DNA of 64,000 bases from positions 1,364,001-1,428,000 of the forward strand of contig NZ_CP172882.1 of NCBI RefSeq assembly GCF_050529585.1, in the 5' to 3' direction. Shown here in pieces: positions 1 through 8,892 of this stretch. The notes below the pieces were generated by a model. That model worked only from the letters and a program-made list of their open reading frames with translations. It had not been told where the DNA came from and did not search any database. The translations under genes were made by a program, and so were the position numbers. This DNA is from Enterococcus_D sp050529585. Its GTDB lineage: Bacteria > Bacillota > Bacilli > Lactobacillales > Enterococcaceae. Within the stretch, counting starts at the first letter, position 1. The number at the start of each line of letters is the position of its first letter.

Positions 1-615
1 ATCCCTGGTGATGACAGTAATATGCGGGTCTTAAATGCCTATGTGGATGAAAACCACGAAGTTCGTGTCATGGCTTTAGGTCACCCATTATTGGAAGATC
101 CAACGCCTGGGGCGGTTGGTAATTATGTGGTGATCATTCCAGATGAGAATCAACAAATCTATCAAATGATTCAAACCTTCTTAAAAGAAATCAAATACGT
201 TGGTTTTGCAAACTTTGATTTGAAGTATGACCGGCGAGATGGACAGTATAAATTATTTGAAATCAATTTGCGTCAAGGGCGCAGTAGTTTCTTTATTACC
301 TTAAGCGGATTGAACCTCGCACAATTCTTGACAGAAGATCTGGTCTTTGAAAAACCTTATCTCGAAACGGTTTATGGAAAAGCAGATGCGCCTGAAGCCA
401 AATTGTGGCTGGGTGTGCCAAAAAACATTTTCTTGGCCTATGCCAAAGAAAATGAGGGCAAAGAACGTGCCCGAAAATTATTGGCACAAGATCGTTGGGG
501 GACAACTGTTTTTTATCAGAAGGATATGTCTTTCAAACGTTGGATCTTGTTAAAAAGAATGTTTTATTTATACAATAAACGGTTCAAAACATTCTTCCTT
601 ACGAAAGAGGGATAG
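1..615 (+). CDS. asl: D-aspartate ligase (ATP-grasp), C-terminal part
   Basis: The reading frame is open from base 1 and runs about 204 residues to the stop, so the N-terminus lies outside the window. The visible part looks like the C-terminal half of an ATP-grasp carboxylate-amine ligase: an IPGDDSN start, the segment FANFDLKYDRRDGQYKLFEI and an ending typical of the family (KLFEINLRQGRSS supplies the metal-binding Glu/Asn). In Enterococcus faecium, Asl adds D-Asp through its beta-carboxyl to Lys3 of UDP-MurNAc-pentapeptide, giving the D-Asx cross-bridge. The call rests strongly on the neighbour: an aspartate/glutamate racemase starts 3 bases after the stop, the same pairing as the E. faecium D-Asp locus. 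A different carboxylate-amine ligase cannot be excluded from half a protein. Confidence 0.75.
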   Translation: MPGDDSNMRVLNAYVDENHEVRVMALGHPLLEDPTPGAVGNYVVIIPDENQQIYQMIQTFLKEIKYVGFANFDLKYDRRDGQYKLFEINLRQGRSSFFITLSGLNLAQFLTEDLVFEKPYLETVYGKADAPEAKLWLGVPKNIFLAYAKENEGKERARKLLAQDRWGTTVFYQKDMSFKRWILLKRMFYLYNKRFKTFFLTKEG

Positions 616-618
616 TCG

Positions 619-1323
619 ATGGAGAATTTCTTCAGTATTTTAGGTGGGATGGGCACGATGGCCACTGAAAGCTATATTAGAATCTTGAATCAAAGAACAA
701 AAGCCCACAAAGACCAAGATTACTTAAATTATGTTTTATTCAATCATGCAACAGTGCCTGACCGGACTGCTTATATATTGGATAATCAATTGGAAAATCC
801 GGTACCATATTTGCTGGATGATATTGAAAAACAAAATTTGCTGCAACCAGCTTTTATTGTTTTAACTTGTAATACAGCGCATTATTTCTTTGATGAGTTG
901 CAAGCAGCAACGCCGATCCCGATTCTTCATATGCCTCGAGCAGCAGCTGAAGCAGTCAAAGAAAAAGGGATCACTGGCAAAGTTGCTTTGTTGGGAACCG
1001 AAGGCAGTATCAAAGCCGGTATCTATGAGAAAGAATTACGTCAGCTCGGTGTTGATGTCTATTTGCCAAAGGCGTCGATCCAAAAGAAAGTCAATACCTT
1101 GATATATGATCGAATCAAAGAAAATGGTCATTTAGATCAAGCACTCTACTTTGAGATTTTGCAAGAGGTAACAGCAGAAATTGGTTGTGAAGCTGTTGTT
1201 TTAGGGTGTACAGAACTTTCATTGATGGAAGAATTTACGGAAAATAATCCCTATCCTGTTGTGGATGCGCAGTCGATCATCGTAGACCGGACCATTGAAA
1301 GAGCATTGGCACTCAGAGCTTAA
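619..1323 (+). CDS. Aspartate/glutamate racemase family protein (probable aspartate racemase)
   Basis: A 234-residue cofactor-independent racemase of the Asp/Glu/hydantoin superfamily. The two catalytic cysteine motifs are both present: VLTCNTAHYF near residue 83 and VVLGCTELSLM near residue 195, which supply the two-base Cys/Cys mechanism. The N-terminus ILGGMGTMATESY matches the aspartate-racemase branch rather than MurI. It should convert L-Asp to D-Asp in the cytosol and feed the adjacent D-Asp ligase, which ends 3 bases upstream, so the two are co-transcribed. The ATG at 619 sits on a weak AGAGGG site inside the ligase end. A strong terminator follows. Confidence 0.85.
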   Translation: MENFFSILGGMGTMATESYIRILNQRTKAHKDQDYLNYVLFNHATVPDRTAYILDNQLENPVPYLLDDIEKQNLLQPAFIVLTCNTAHYFFDELQAATPIPILHMPRAAAEAVKEKGITGKVALLGTEGSIKAGIYEKELRQLGVDVYLPKASIQKKVNTLIYDRIKENGHLDQALYFEILQEVTAEIGCEAVVLGCTELSLMEEFTENNPYPVVDAQSIIVDRTIERALALRA

Positions 1324-1338
1324 TTGAAGAATAAATTG

Positions 1339-1375
1339 GACGTTGGCTCGAACTTCGAGCTGACGTCTTTTCTTT
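1339..1375 (+). terminator. Rho-independent terminator after the racemase gene
   Basis: Arms GACGTTGGCTCGA and TCGAGCTGACGTC pair along 13 positions with two wobble pairs and are followed by TTTTCTTT. It separates the D-Asp pair from rapZ. Confidence 0.85.
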
Positions 1376-1384
1376 GCATAAGTA

Positions 1385-1413
1385 TTCCAATGATACGCCC
1401 GGCATGATATAAT
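1385..1413 (+). promoter_or_regulatory. Promoter for rapZ-yvcK-whiA
   Basis: TGATATAAT at 1405-1413 is an extended -10 element (TGnTATAAT). The -35 position (TTCCAA) is poor, as is usual when the TG extension is present. The start codon lies 30 bases downstream. Confidence 0.7.
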
Positions 1414-1442
1414 AAAGAGGTTGGAGAGAGGAGTTTTATGAA

Positions 1443-2333
1443 ATGACTGAAGTAAATCATTTAGAATTAGTAATCATTACTGGAATGAGTGGCGCAGGCA
1501 AGACTGTTGCTATTCAGAGTTTTGAAGACATGGGGTATTTTTGTATCGACAACATGCCGCCTAGTCTTGTACCAAAATTTTGGGAATTGATCAAGGAATC
1601 TGGCAAAGTGACTAAGATTGCCTTGGTAGTCGATTTACGGTCTCGCTCCTTCTTTGAAGAAATACAAAGTATGCTGATCGATATAGAAAACACCAATTTC
1701 ATCGATACCCGTATTTTATTTTTGGATGCTTCTGATAGTGAGTTGGTTTCACGATATAAAGAGACCCGCAGAGCCCATCCGTTAGCGATGGATGGTTTGG
1801 TCACTGAAGGGATCCGCAAAGAACGCGCGATATTAGAAGATTTAAAAACAAGGGCTAGTATTGTAATTGATACAACAACCCTCACACCAAGACAATTAAG
1901 AGAAAAAATCAATCAAGAATTTCGTTCTTCTCATGATACTGGCTTTCGGATCGAGATCATCTCGTTTGGCTTCAAGTATGGGCTGCCTATTGATGCTGAT
2001 ATCGTGATGGATGTGCGCTTTTTACCAAATCCGCATTATATTCCCGAACTGCGTCCATTGACAGGAAAAGATCAGACTGTGTATGACTATGTGATGTCGT
2101 TTCCTGAAACCGAGGAATTTTATCAACGCTTCACTAGTCTTCTGCAAACCATTATGCCTGGTTATGTCAAAGAAGGAAAGAGCAGCTTGACGATCGCCAT
2201 CGGCTGTACCGGCGGGCAACATCGATCGGTGGCTTTATCTGAACGGATAGGCGCTGCATTGTCAGAGGATTATAAGGTCAATATTACCCACCGTGACAAA
2301 GACAAGCGGAAAGAAACGGTGAACCGGTCATGA
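1443..2333 (+). CDS. rapZ: RapZ/YvcJ-family nucleotide-binding protein
   Basis: A 296-residue P-loop protein. Walker A is GMSGAGKT at residues 14-21, and the C-terminal domain carries the family motif GCTGGQHRS near residues 254-262. In enterobacteria RapZ senses GlcN6P and directs RNase E to GlmZ. In Bacilli YvcJ binds and hydrolyses nucleotides and its molecular role is less clear. The start is the ATG at 1443; an upstream ATG at 1438 runs straight into a stop. The last four bases overlap yvcK (ATGA), indicating translational coupling. The rapZ-yvcK-whiA order is conserved across Firmicutes. Confidence 0.95.
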   Translation: MTEVNHLELVIITGMSGAGKTVAIQSFEDMGYFCIDNMPPSLVPKFWELIKESGKVTKIALVVDLRSRSFFEEIQSMLIDIENTNFIDTRILFLDASDSELVSRYKETRRAHPLAMDGLVTEGIRKERAILEDLKTRASIVIDTTTLTPRQLREKINQEFRSSHDTGFRIEIISFGFKYGLPIDADIVMDVRFLPNPHYIPELRPLTGKDQTVYDYVMSFPETEEFYQRFTSLLQTIMPGYVKEGKSSLTIAIGCTGGQHRSVALSERIGAALSEDYKVNITHRDKDKRKETVNRS

Positions 2334-3331
2334 AGATGAAGACCTACCGTATCAGAAAACCTAAAATCGTTGTTGTCGGAGGGGGAACTGGTTTACCAGT
2401 CATTTTGAAAAGTTTGCGAAATCAAGGTGTAGACATCACCGCTATCGTCACAGTTGCTGATGATGGTGGCAGCAGCGGTGAGATCCGTAACTTGGTGTCA
2501 TCGATCTCGCCCCCCGGAGATCTACGTAATGTGTTGGCCGCTTTGTCAGATATGCCGCAACTGTACAATGATATTTTTCAGTATCGCTTCAAAGCAGAAG
2601 ATAAGTTTTTGGCAAACCATGCTTTGGGAAATCTGATCATTGCGGCAATCGCAGAGATGCGCAGCAGCACCTACGAAGCAATTCAAATCTTAGCCAAAAT
2701 GATGCATATTGACGGGCAAGTATATCCATCGTCAGATCTGCCGCTCGTTTTGCATGCGGTTTTTAAAGATGGTACCAAAGCTGTGGGTGAATCAAAAATC
2801 GCGCTGGATCGTAAAACCATCGACCATGTTTTTGTCCGTAATCAGGAAAACAATGACGAACCCAAAGCAGCCCGCAAGGTGGTTTCGTCGATCATGGATG
2901 CCGATATGATCGTTTTAGGACCTGGTAGTTTATTTACCAGTATTTTGCCCAATCTAATGATCAGCGAGATAGGAAAAGCGTTATTAGAAACCACTGCTGA
3001 AACGGTTTATATTTGTAATATTATGACCCAAAAAGGCGAGACCGAACATTTTACCGATGCTGATCATGTGCGCGTGTTGCACCAACATCTGGGGAAACCA
3101 TTTATTGATACAGTCTTAGTGAACACTGAGAAAGTACCTGAGGGCTATATGGATCCAGACATTTATGATGAATATTTGGTCCAAGTCAAACATGATTTCA
3201 AGGGATTGCGAGACGAGAATTGTCGCGTAGTTTCTGCCGATTTTCTGGCATTGGAAAATGGCGGCGTTTTTCATGATGGTGAAAAGGTCATTGAGGAGCT
3301 GCTCCGAATCGTATATGCTGCGAAAATCTAG
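2330..3331 (+). CDS. yvcK: Gluconeogenesis/cell-envelope factor YvcK (CofD-like)
   Basis: A 333-residue CofD/YvcK-family protein with the glycine-rich UDP-sugar-binding motif GGGTGLP at residues 17-23 and the family signature TVADDGGSSGEIR shortly after. In B. subtilis YvcK binds UDP-GlcNAc, is needed for growth on gluconeogenic carbon sources and for cell shape, and is a substrate of the kinase PrkC. The start overlaps the rapZ stop as ATGA. A second in-frame ATG two codons downstream (2336) is a possible alternative start. Ends 32 bases before whiA. Confidence 0.93.
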   Translation: MKMKTYRIRKPKIVVVGGGTGLPVILKSLRNQGVDITAIVTVADDGGSSGEIRNLVSSISPPGDLRNVLAALSDMPQLYNDIFQYRFKAEDKFLANHALGNLIIAAIAEMRSSTYEAIQILAKMMHIDGQVYPSSDLPLVLHAVFKDGTKAVGESKIALDRKTIDHVFVRNQENNDEPKAARKVVSSIMDADMIVLGPGSLFTSILPNLMISEIGKALLETTAETVYICNIMTQKGETEHFTDADHVRVLHQHLGKPFIDTVLVNTEKVPEGYMDPDIYDEYLVQVKHDFKGLRDENCRVVSADFLALENGGVFHDGEKVIEELLRIVYAAKI

Positions 3332-3363
3332 TTTTTTTGTTTGATTGAGAAAGGAAGGAAAAC

Positions 3364-4299
3364 ATGTCCTTTGCTGCTGAAGTAAAAAAAGAATTGACGA
3401 CATTAGAAGTGCATCGAGAACATGCCAAAGCAGAATTGGCCGCACTGATCCGCATGAACGGGTCGCTGAGTATCAATAATCAACAATTTGTCCTCAATGT
3501 GCAAACGGAAAATGCCGCAATTGCGCGTCGTATTTATTCGCTGCTAAAAGATCATTATGATGTGCGGAGTGAATTGCTGGTGCGACGGAAAATGAAATTA
3601 AAGAAAAACAATGTCTATATCGTCCGCTTAAAACAAGATACCAAACGGGTGCTGCTAGACTTGGATATTATGGATGGCATGATGTTCAATAGTCATGTCT
3701 CTGATGAGATCATGGGCAATACCCAGAAAATGCGTTCTTATTTGCGGGGCGCTTTTATGGCATCGGGCTCGATCAATAACCCTGAAACCAGTCGTTATCA
3801 TTTGGAAATCTATTCAATCTATGAAGAGCATAATCAGGATATTTGCGATATGCTGAATGCGTATGGCTTGAATGCTAGAGCCTTGGAGCGCAGAAATGGC
3901 AGTATCGCATACTTAAAAGGTGCAGAAAAAATCGCTGATTTTTTGACATTGATTGGTGCCACCAATTCGATGTTGAAGTTTGAAGATGTTCGCATCGTGC
4001 GGGATATGCGCAACTCTGTCAACCGTTTAGTCAATTGCGAGACGGCCAATATGAATAAAACGATCGATGCTGCTTCCAAACAGATCGACAATATCGAATT
4101 TATTCAAAACCGTGTCGGTCTGCAAGCACTGCCGGATAAGCTGCAAGAGATTGCAGCATTGCGTTTAGAACATCCAGAGGTTAGTCTGAAAGAACTCGGA
4201 GAAATGATTCCTTCAGGGGCAATTTCCAAATCAGGGATCAATCACCGCATTCGCAAAATCAATGAGTTTGCTGATCGCCTGCGAGAGCAAGTCAGTTAA
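3364..4299 (+). CDS. whiA: WhiA sporulation-regulator-like DNA-binding protein
   Basis: A 311-residue protein with the two-part WhiA architecture: an N-terminal degenerate LAGLIDADG homing-endonuclease-like domain (KKELTTLEVHREHAKAELAAL at the start) and a C-terminal helix-turn-helix containing SLKELGEMIPSGAISKSGIN. In non-sporulating Firmicutes WhiA affects cell division and chromosome segregation, and its transcriptional role is weak. The ATG follows a GGAAGGAAAAC site. Third gene of the rapZ-yvcK-whiA unit. Confidence 0.95.
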   Translation: MSFAAEVKKELTTLEVHREHAKAELAALIRMNGSLSINNQQFVLNVQTENAAIARRIYSLLKDHYDVRSELLVRRKMKLKKNNVYIVRLKQDTKRVLLDLDIMDGMMFNSHVSDEIMGNTQKMRSYLRGAFMASGSINNPETSRYHLEIYSIYEEHNQDICDMLNAYGLNARALERRNGSIAYLKGAEKIADFLTLIGATNSMLKFEDVRIVRDMRNSVNRLVNCETANMNKTIDAASKQIDNIEFIQNRVGLQALPDKLQEIAALRLEHPEVSLKELGEMIPSGAISKSGINHRIRKINEFADRLREQVS

Positions 4300-4313
4300 A
4301 AAATAGATAGTGC

Positions 4314-4387
4314 AAAAAAACAAACGATGAAGCGTCCCTCAAAAATTAGACCAAAAATCTAATTTTTGAGGGACGCTTCATCGTTTG
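4314..4387. terminator. Bidirectional terminator with a perfect 30-bp stem
   Basis: Arms 4321-4350 and 4358-4387 are exact reverse complements over 30 bases around a 7-base loop (CCAAAAA). On the minus strand the hairpin is followed at once by a run of seven T (4320-4314), so it should terminate the DsbA-like gene. On the plus strand the T-run comes about 15 bases later, so termination of whiA is probably weaker. Confidence 0.9.
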
Positions 4388-4410
4388 TCTGCTATTCGGT
4401 TTTTTTGTAT

Positions 4411-4926
4411 CTATTGATTGATCAAATCAGTCAATTCATCTGCACTGATCGATTCATCAAAGATGTGGCCGTCTAAAATGACTGTTGGAACAAATTGAAT
4501 GTTGGCTTGATTGGCTTCTTCAACAATGGCAGTTGCTTGTGCTTGGTGGTTGCTCAAAGCCAAACCAAGTGTGTTTTCGGCGTAGTCAGCCACTTCAGCA
4601 AGCGTTAAATGGCCCCATTCATCTTGTGTTTGAAAGATCTTGGTCAACTGAGAGATCGTTGCGGTTGGATCATCCGTAGAAATATAACGGTGCATGACGT
4701 TGCCCCGTTGCAATGATTCTTTTTCTTTGTCGAATAATTTGATGACCCGGCGAATTTTTCCAGCTGCCACGGCTTCATTCAAAATAGACAATGATTCCTC
4801 AAACCATTTGCGACAATAAGGACAGCGTACATTGATGAATTCAATGATTGGCTTGGCATTGGCGTCACCGATTTGAATGCCAGTTGCGGCATTGGTTTGT
4901 GCGGCTTTGATAATTGATGTATCCAT
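4411..4926 (-). CDS. DsbA-family thiol-disulfide oxidoreductase, cytosolic
   Basis: A 171-residue thioredoxin-fold protein. The active site is CPYC at residues 35-38 in the context NVRCPYCRKWF, and a candidate cis-proline loop FVPTVIL lies near residue 150. An inserted helical region sits between them, as in the DsbA family. There is no signal peptide or lipobox, so it should act in the cytosol, unlike classical DsbA. The start has an AGGAGG site 7 bases upstream. It is a single-gene unit facing whiA. The substrate is unknown; a disulfide or redox-stress role is inference. Confidence 0.85.
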   Translation of the reverse strand: MDTSIIKAAQTNAATGIQIGDANAKPIIEFINVRCPYCRKWFEESLSILNEAVAAGKIRRVIKLFDKEKESLQRGNVMHRYISTDDPTATISQLTKIFQTQDEWGHLTLAEVADYAENTLGLALSNHQAQATAIVEEANQANIQFVPTVILDGHIFDESISADELTDLINQ

Positions 4927-5087
4927 AGTAAAACCTCCTTTTTCCTTAGTTTATCGAAATTTTGAGAGAAAGAAAAGGATCTCGCTTTATTCATTTCACC
5001 TGGAAACAAATACAATAGCAGTTGTTGTCTTAAGTATGTGACTTCACGAATTTGACGGTAAACGGTAAGGAAATCTTTATTAATCCT

Positions 5088-5104
5088 GCTGAATCAGCTA
5101 TAAT
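5088..5104 (+). promoter_or_regulatory. -10 element and palindrome upstream of the pyruvate oxidoreductase gene
   Basis: TATAAT at 5099-5104 is directly preceded by the palindrome GCTGAATCAGC (5088-5098) in what would be the promoter spacer. The matching -35 is poor. The palindrome could be an operator for a repressor or activator. No binding protein can be named from sequence. Confidence 0.5.
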
Positions 5105-5154
5105 TAATTGTATTTTATTGTGCAAATCGAATGATTGAAAGAAGATAGATAATA

Positions 5155-8100
5155 ATGAGAAGAAAAACAATGGATGGCAATACAGCTGCGGCTTATATTT
5201 CTTATGCGTTTACGGAGTTAGCTGCGATTTATCCAATCACGCCTAGTTCAACGATGGCAGAATTGGTGGACCAATGGTCAGCGCAAGGAAAGAAAAATAT
5301 TTTCGGCCAACCAGTCAAAGTGGTTGAGATGCAGTCAGAAGCAGGTGCCGCAGGCGTAGTCCATGGTTCGCTTAAAACGGGCGCCTTAACGACTACGTAT
5401 ACTGCGTCACAAGGATTGCTGCTCATGCTACCTAATATGTACAAAATCGCTGGTGAGTTATTACCAGGGGTATTCCATGTGGCGAGTCGTGCTGTTACAA
5501 CCAACGCCTTGAATATTTTTGGCGACCATACCGATGTAATGGCTGCCAGACAAACCGGATTTGCGATGCTAGCAGAAAGTTCTGTGCAAGAAGTGATGGA
5601 CTTAGCACCAGTGGCACATTTGGCTGCCATCGAAGCCAACGTACCTTTCTTGAACTTTTTTGATGGGTTTCGGACGAGTCATGAGATTCAAAAAATCGAT
5701 GTCATTGAATATGAAGAGTTGGCGCAGATGGTCAATCAAGACAAGGTGGCAGCTTTTCGTAAGAAAGCGATGAATCCCAACCATCCCACAATCAGCGGTA
5801 CCAACCAAAGTCCTGAGATTCACTTCCAACAACGAGAAACCGTGAATCAGTATTATGATAAGTTACCAGAGATCGTTCGCAAGTATATGCAAAAAATCAA
5901 TCGGCTGCGAGGCACATCCTATGACTTGGTCAATTATTATGGGGCTGCAGATGCAACAGAAGTGGTTGTCACGATTGGTTCTTCCGCACAAACGATCCAA
6001 CAAACTGTCGATTTCTTGAATCGACAAGGCAGAAAGGTCGGTTTGTTGACGATTCACTTGTATCGCCCGTTCCCGTTAGCGGTCTTTTTGGAAAAATTGC
6101 CGCAAACAGTTGCATCGATTGCAGTGCTTGATCGCAGCAAAGAGCCTGGGGCAAATGGCGAATCACTGCTATTAGATGTGCAAAGTGCCATGTATGATGC
6201 CGCCATTCGTCCATCGATCATCGGTGGCCGATATGGTTTGGGTTCCAAGGATGTCACGCCAGATCAGGTTGTAGCGGTTTTTGATGAGCTGTTGCGTCCT
6301 AAAGAAATACAGAAAAAAAGATTTACGATTGGTATCGTCGATGATGTCACCGGGTTATCCTTGTCATCTAAAGGGACCTTAGACTTGACCAATCCAACGA
6401 CTTTTCAAGCGAAATTTTGGGGTTTTGGCTCAGACGGAACAGTGGGCGCCAATAAATCAGCAATCAAAATCATTGGTGACAGAACGGACAAATATGTTCA
6501 AGGCTATTTTCATTATGATTCCAAAAAATCTGGCGGGTTGACCATTTCTCATCTGCGGTTTGGAGACACACCGATCCGTTCAACCTATTTGATCGAACAT
6601 GCAGATTTCATCGCTTGCCATACACCAGCCTATTTGCATACTTACGATTTATTAAAAGGGTTGAAAAAAGGTGGTACTTTCTTGTTGAACACCACTTGGA
6701 ACGAAGAGCAGATCATGAAGCATCTCCCCAAAAAGATGAAACGATATTTGGCTGAAAATGAAATCAATTTTTATACCATCAATGCCATGCAATTGGCCAT
6801 GGAAGTCGGTTTGGGCGGCAGGATCAATACCGCGATGGAAACTGCTTTCTTTTATCTGGCGGATATTATGCCTATCGATCAAATCATACCTATTTTGAAA
6901 GAGGAAGCATTGAAAAGTTACGGGCACAAGTCAATGGCAATCGTTGAAAAAAACCAGCTAGCGATCGATCGGACGATCGAGTTGCTGCACAAAATCGACG
7001 TTCCTCAAGAGTGGGCTACCATCGAAGTACCGATTAAAAAGTCAGAGGCTATCTCAAACTATGTACGTGAAATCGTTGAACCTGTCAATCGTCAGGAAGG
7101 GAATGCGTTAACTGTCGGTACGCTAGTTCGCAATCATATGACAGAAGGCACTATGCCTTTGGGTACGAGTGCTGTTGAAAAACGCGGCGTTGCGGTTGAA
7201 GTACCTGAGTGGTTAGCCGATCGCTGTACGATGTGCAATGAATGTGCGTTTGTCTGCCCTCATGCTGCTATTCGGCCTTTCTTGGCTGACGAAGATGAGC
7301 TGGAAGAAGCACCAGAAGGATTCATCGTCAGAGAAATGCGCGGAACAGATGGTCAGAAATACCGGATTCAAGTATCCGTTGAAGATTGTACGGGCTGTGG
7401 GCTTTGTGTAGAAGCCTGTCCAGCCAAGGGCAAAGCATTGACCATGCGCCCATATGAGGATCAAAAAGAGCAGGCGGTCAACTGGGCGTTTGCAATGACA
7501 TTGCGACAAAAAGAAAACCCAGCAAAACCTGGGACGGTCATGGGTTCCCAATTTAAGAAGCCACTATTGGAGTTCTCGGGGGCATGCGCCGGCTGCGGGG
7601 AAACACCTTATGTGAAATTACTGACCCAAATGTTTGGTGATCGGATGATGATCGCCAACGCCACTGGATGTTCATCTATCTGGGGCGCTGCCGCACCAGT
7701 TTCGCCTTACACAACAAACGAGCATGGTCAAGGACCGGCTTGGTCTAACTCCTTGTTTGAAGATAATGCAGAATATGGCTATGGCATGTTTTTGGCCAAT
7801 CAAACCCGCAGAGAAGCATTGGCGGAACAACTGAAGACTGTGCAGTCTTTCGTTTCAGAAGCCACAAATCTTTTGATTGAGGACTGGTTGGTCCATCGTG
7901 AAGAAAGTGCTGGTACGCAACAACGTGCAGCAAAATTAACGGCAGCCCTAACTGCTGATGCAGATAGACACCCATCAATCAATCAAGTATTGGAAGACAA
8001 GGATCTTTTTGTGAAACCAAGTCAATGGATGATCGGTGGCGACGGCTGGGCGTATGATATTGGATTTGGCGGAATCGATCACGTACTAGCTTCTGGTGCA

Positions 8101-8865
8101 GATGTCAATATTTTGGTGTTGGATAATGAGGTATATTCGAATACTGGCGGGCAAGTATCGAAAGCAACGCCTGCTTCAGCAATCGCTAAATTTGCAGCAA
8201 ATGGAAAATATGCAGCCAAGAAAGATCTTGGTATGATGGCGATGACTTATGGCCAAGTCTATGTGGCACAAATCGCGTCGGGTGCCAACCAAATGCAAAC
8301 AATCAAAGCTTTTGAAGAAGCTGAACGCTTCCCTGGACCTTCACTGATCATTGCTTATACACCTTGTATCACCCATGGATTGGCTGGCGGTATGCGCCAA
8401 TCATTAAAAGAAGCCAAGGAAGCTGTTGCTTCAGGTTATTGGTCATTGTATCGCTACAATCCTTTAATGGCGGAAGCTGGAAAGAACCCGATGACATTGG
8501 ATTATAAGAAGCCTGATTTCAACTTGATGCCTGACTTTATGGATACCCAAATTCGCTTTGCATCTTTAAAAAACGCCAATGCGCAGGCAAGCGAAGGCCT
8601 ATTTGCTAAAACCGTCAATGATGCGCAAACACGTTTTTATCGGTATGCACGGATGGCTGGAATAGAAGAGAAAATACGTGCAAAATTAGAGAAAACAAGC
8701 CTTGACCGTAACGCTGGCCGTTCATCAGCAGATTTGACCGAACAAACGATGCCAGTTGAAGGCAAAAAAGAACACAAAGCTAGAACACTGACGCCAGAAG
8801 AGCAAGCAGCAAAAGAGGCGCGTCGGGCGGCAAGAGCCGAACGACGCAAGCAAAACAAAGAATGA
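5155..8865 (+). CDS. nifJ: Pyruvate:ferredoxin (flavodoxin) oxidoreductase
   Basis: A 1236-residue single-chain PFOR that oxidises pyruvate and CoA to acetyl-CoA, CO2 and reduced ferredoxin or flavodoxin. It begins MDGNTAAAYISYAFTELA, the usual N-terminal domain. Two [4Fe-4S] ferredoxin motifs follow: CTMCNECAFVCP from residue 691 and CTGCGLCVEACP from residue 745. The thiamine-diphosphate domain contains GDGWAYDIGFGG near 963 and DNEVYSNTGGQ near 990. Cysteines for the proximal cluster are in ACAGCGE, ATGCSS and TPCITHG. The last ~60 residues form a Lys/Arg/Glu-rich tail beyond the usual end. The ATG at 5155 has a weak ribosome site; a second in-frame ATG at 5170 is possible. It stands alone, with no ferredoxin or flavodoxin gene nearby. 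Confidence 0.95.
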   Translation: MRRKTMDGNTAAAYISYAFTELAAIYPITPSSTMAELVDQWSAQGKKNIFGQPVKVVEMQSEAGAAGVVHGSLKTGALTTTYTASQGLLLMLPNMYKIAGELLPGVFHVASRAVTTNALNIFGDHTDVMAARQTGFAMLAESSVQEVMDLAPVAHLAAIEANVPFLNFFDGFRTSHEIQKIDVIEYEELAQMVNQDKVAAFRKKAMNPNHPTISGTNQSPEIHFQQRETVNQYYDKLPEIVRKYMQKINRLRGTSYDLVNYYGAADATEVVVTIGSSAQTIQQTVDFLNRQGRKVGLLTIHLYRPFPLAVFLEKLPQTVASIAVLDRSKEPGANGESLLLDVQSAMYDAAIRPSIIGGRYGLGSKDVTPDQVVAVFDELLRPKEIQKKRFTIGIVDDVTGLSLSSKGTLDLTNPTTFQAKFWGFGSDGTVGANKSAIKIIGDRTDKYVQGYFHYDSKKSGGLTISHLRFGDTPIRSTYLIEHADFIACHTPAYLHTYDLLKGLKKGGTFLLNTTWNEEQIMKHLPKKMKRYLAENEINFYTINAMQLAMEVGLGGRINTAMETAFFYLADIMPIDQIIPILKEEALKSYGHKSMAIVEKNQLAIDRTIELLHKIDVPQEWATIEVPIKKSEAISNYVREIVEPVNRQEGNALTVGTLVRNHMTEGTMPLGTSAVEKRGVAVEVPEWLADRCTMCNECAFVCPHAAIRPFLADEDELEEAPEGFIVREMRGTDGQKYRIQVSVEDCTGCGLCVEACPAKGKALTMRPYEDQKEQAVNWAFAMTLRQKENPAKPGTVMGSQFKKPLLEFSGACAGCGETPYVKLLTQMFGDRMMIANATGCSSIWGAAAPVSPYTTNEHGQGPAWSNSLFEDNAEYGYGMFLANQTRREALAEQLKTVQSFVSEATNLLIEDWLVHREESAGTQQRAAKLTAALTADADRHPSINQVLEDKDLFVKPSQWMIGGDGWAYDIGFGGIDHVLASGADVNILVLDNEVYSNTGGQVSKATPASAIAKFAANGKYAAKKDLGMMAMTYGQVYVAQIASGANQMQTIKAFEEAERFPGPSLIIAYTPCITHGLAGGMRQSLKEAKEAVASGYWSLYRYNPLMAEAGKNPMTLDYKKPDFNLMPDFMDTQIRFASLKNANAQASEGLFAKTVNDAQTRFYRYARMAGIEEKIRAKLEKTSLDRNAGRSSADLTEQTMPVEGKKEHKARTLTPEEQAAKEARRAARAERRKQNKE

Positions 8866-8892
8866 TCTCGGACAGTCAGCAATAAATTGGAT

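Noticed and set aside
4411..4926. Secreted DsbA for disulfide formation in exported proteins
   Set aside because: The N-terminus is hydrophilic with neither signal peptide nor lipobox, so a cytosolic role is more likely.
5038..5047. Rex or Fnr-type site before the PFOR gene
   Set aside because: The two half-sites GTGA and TCAC are only two bases apart, too close for either consensus.
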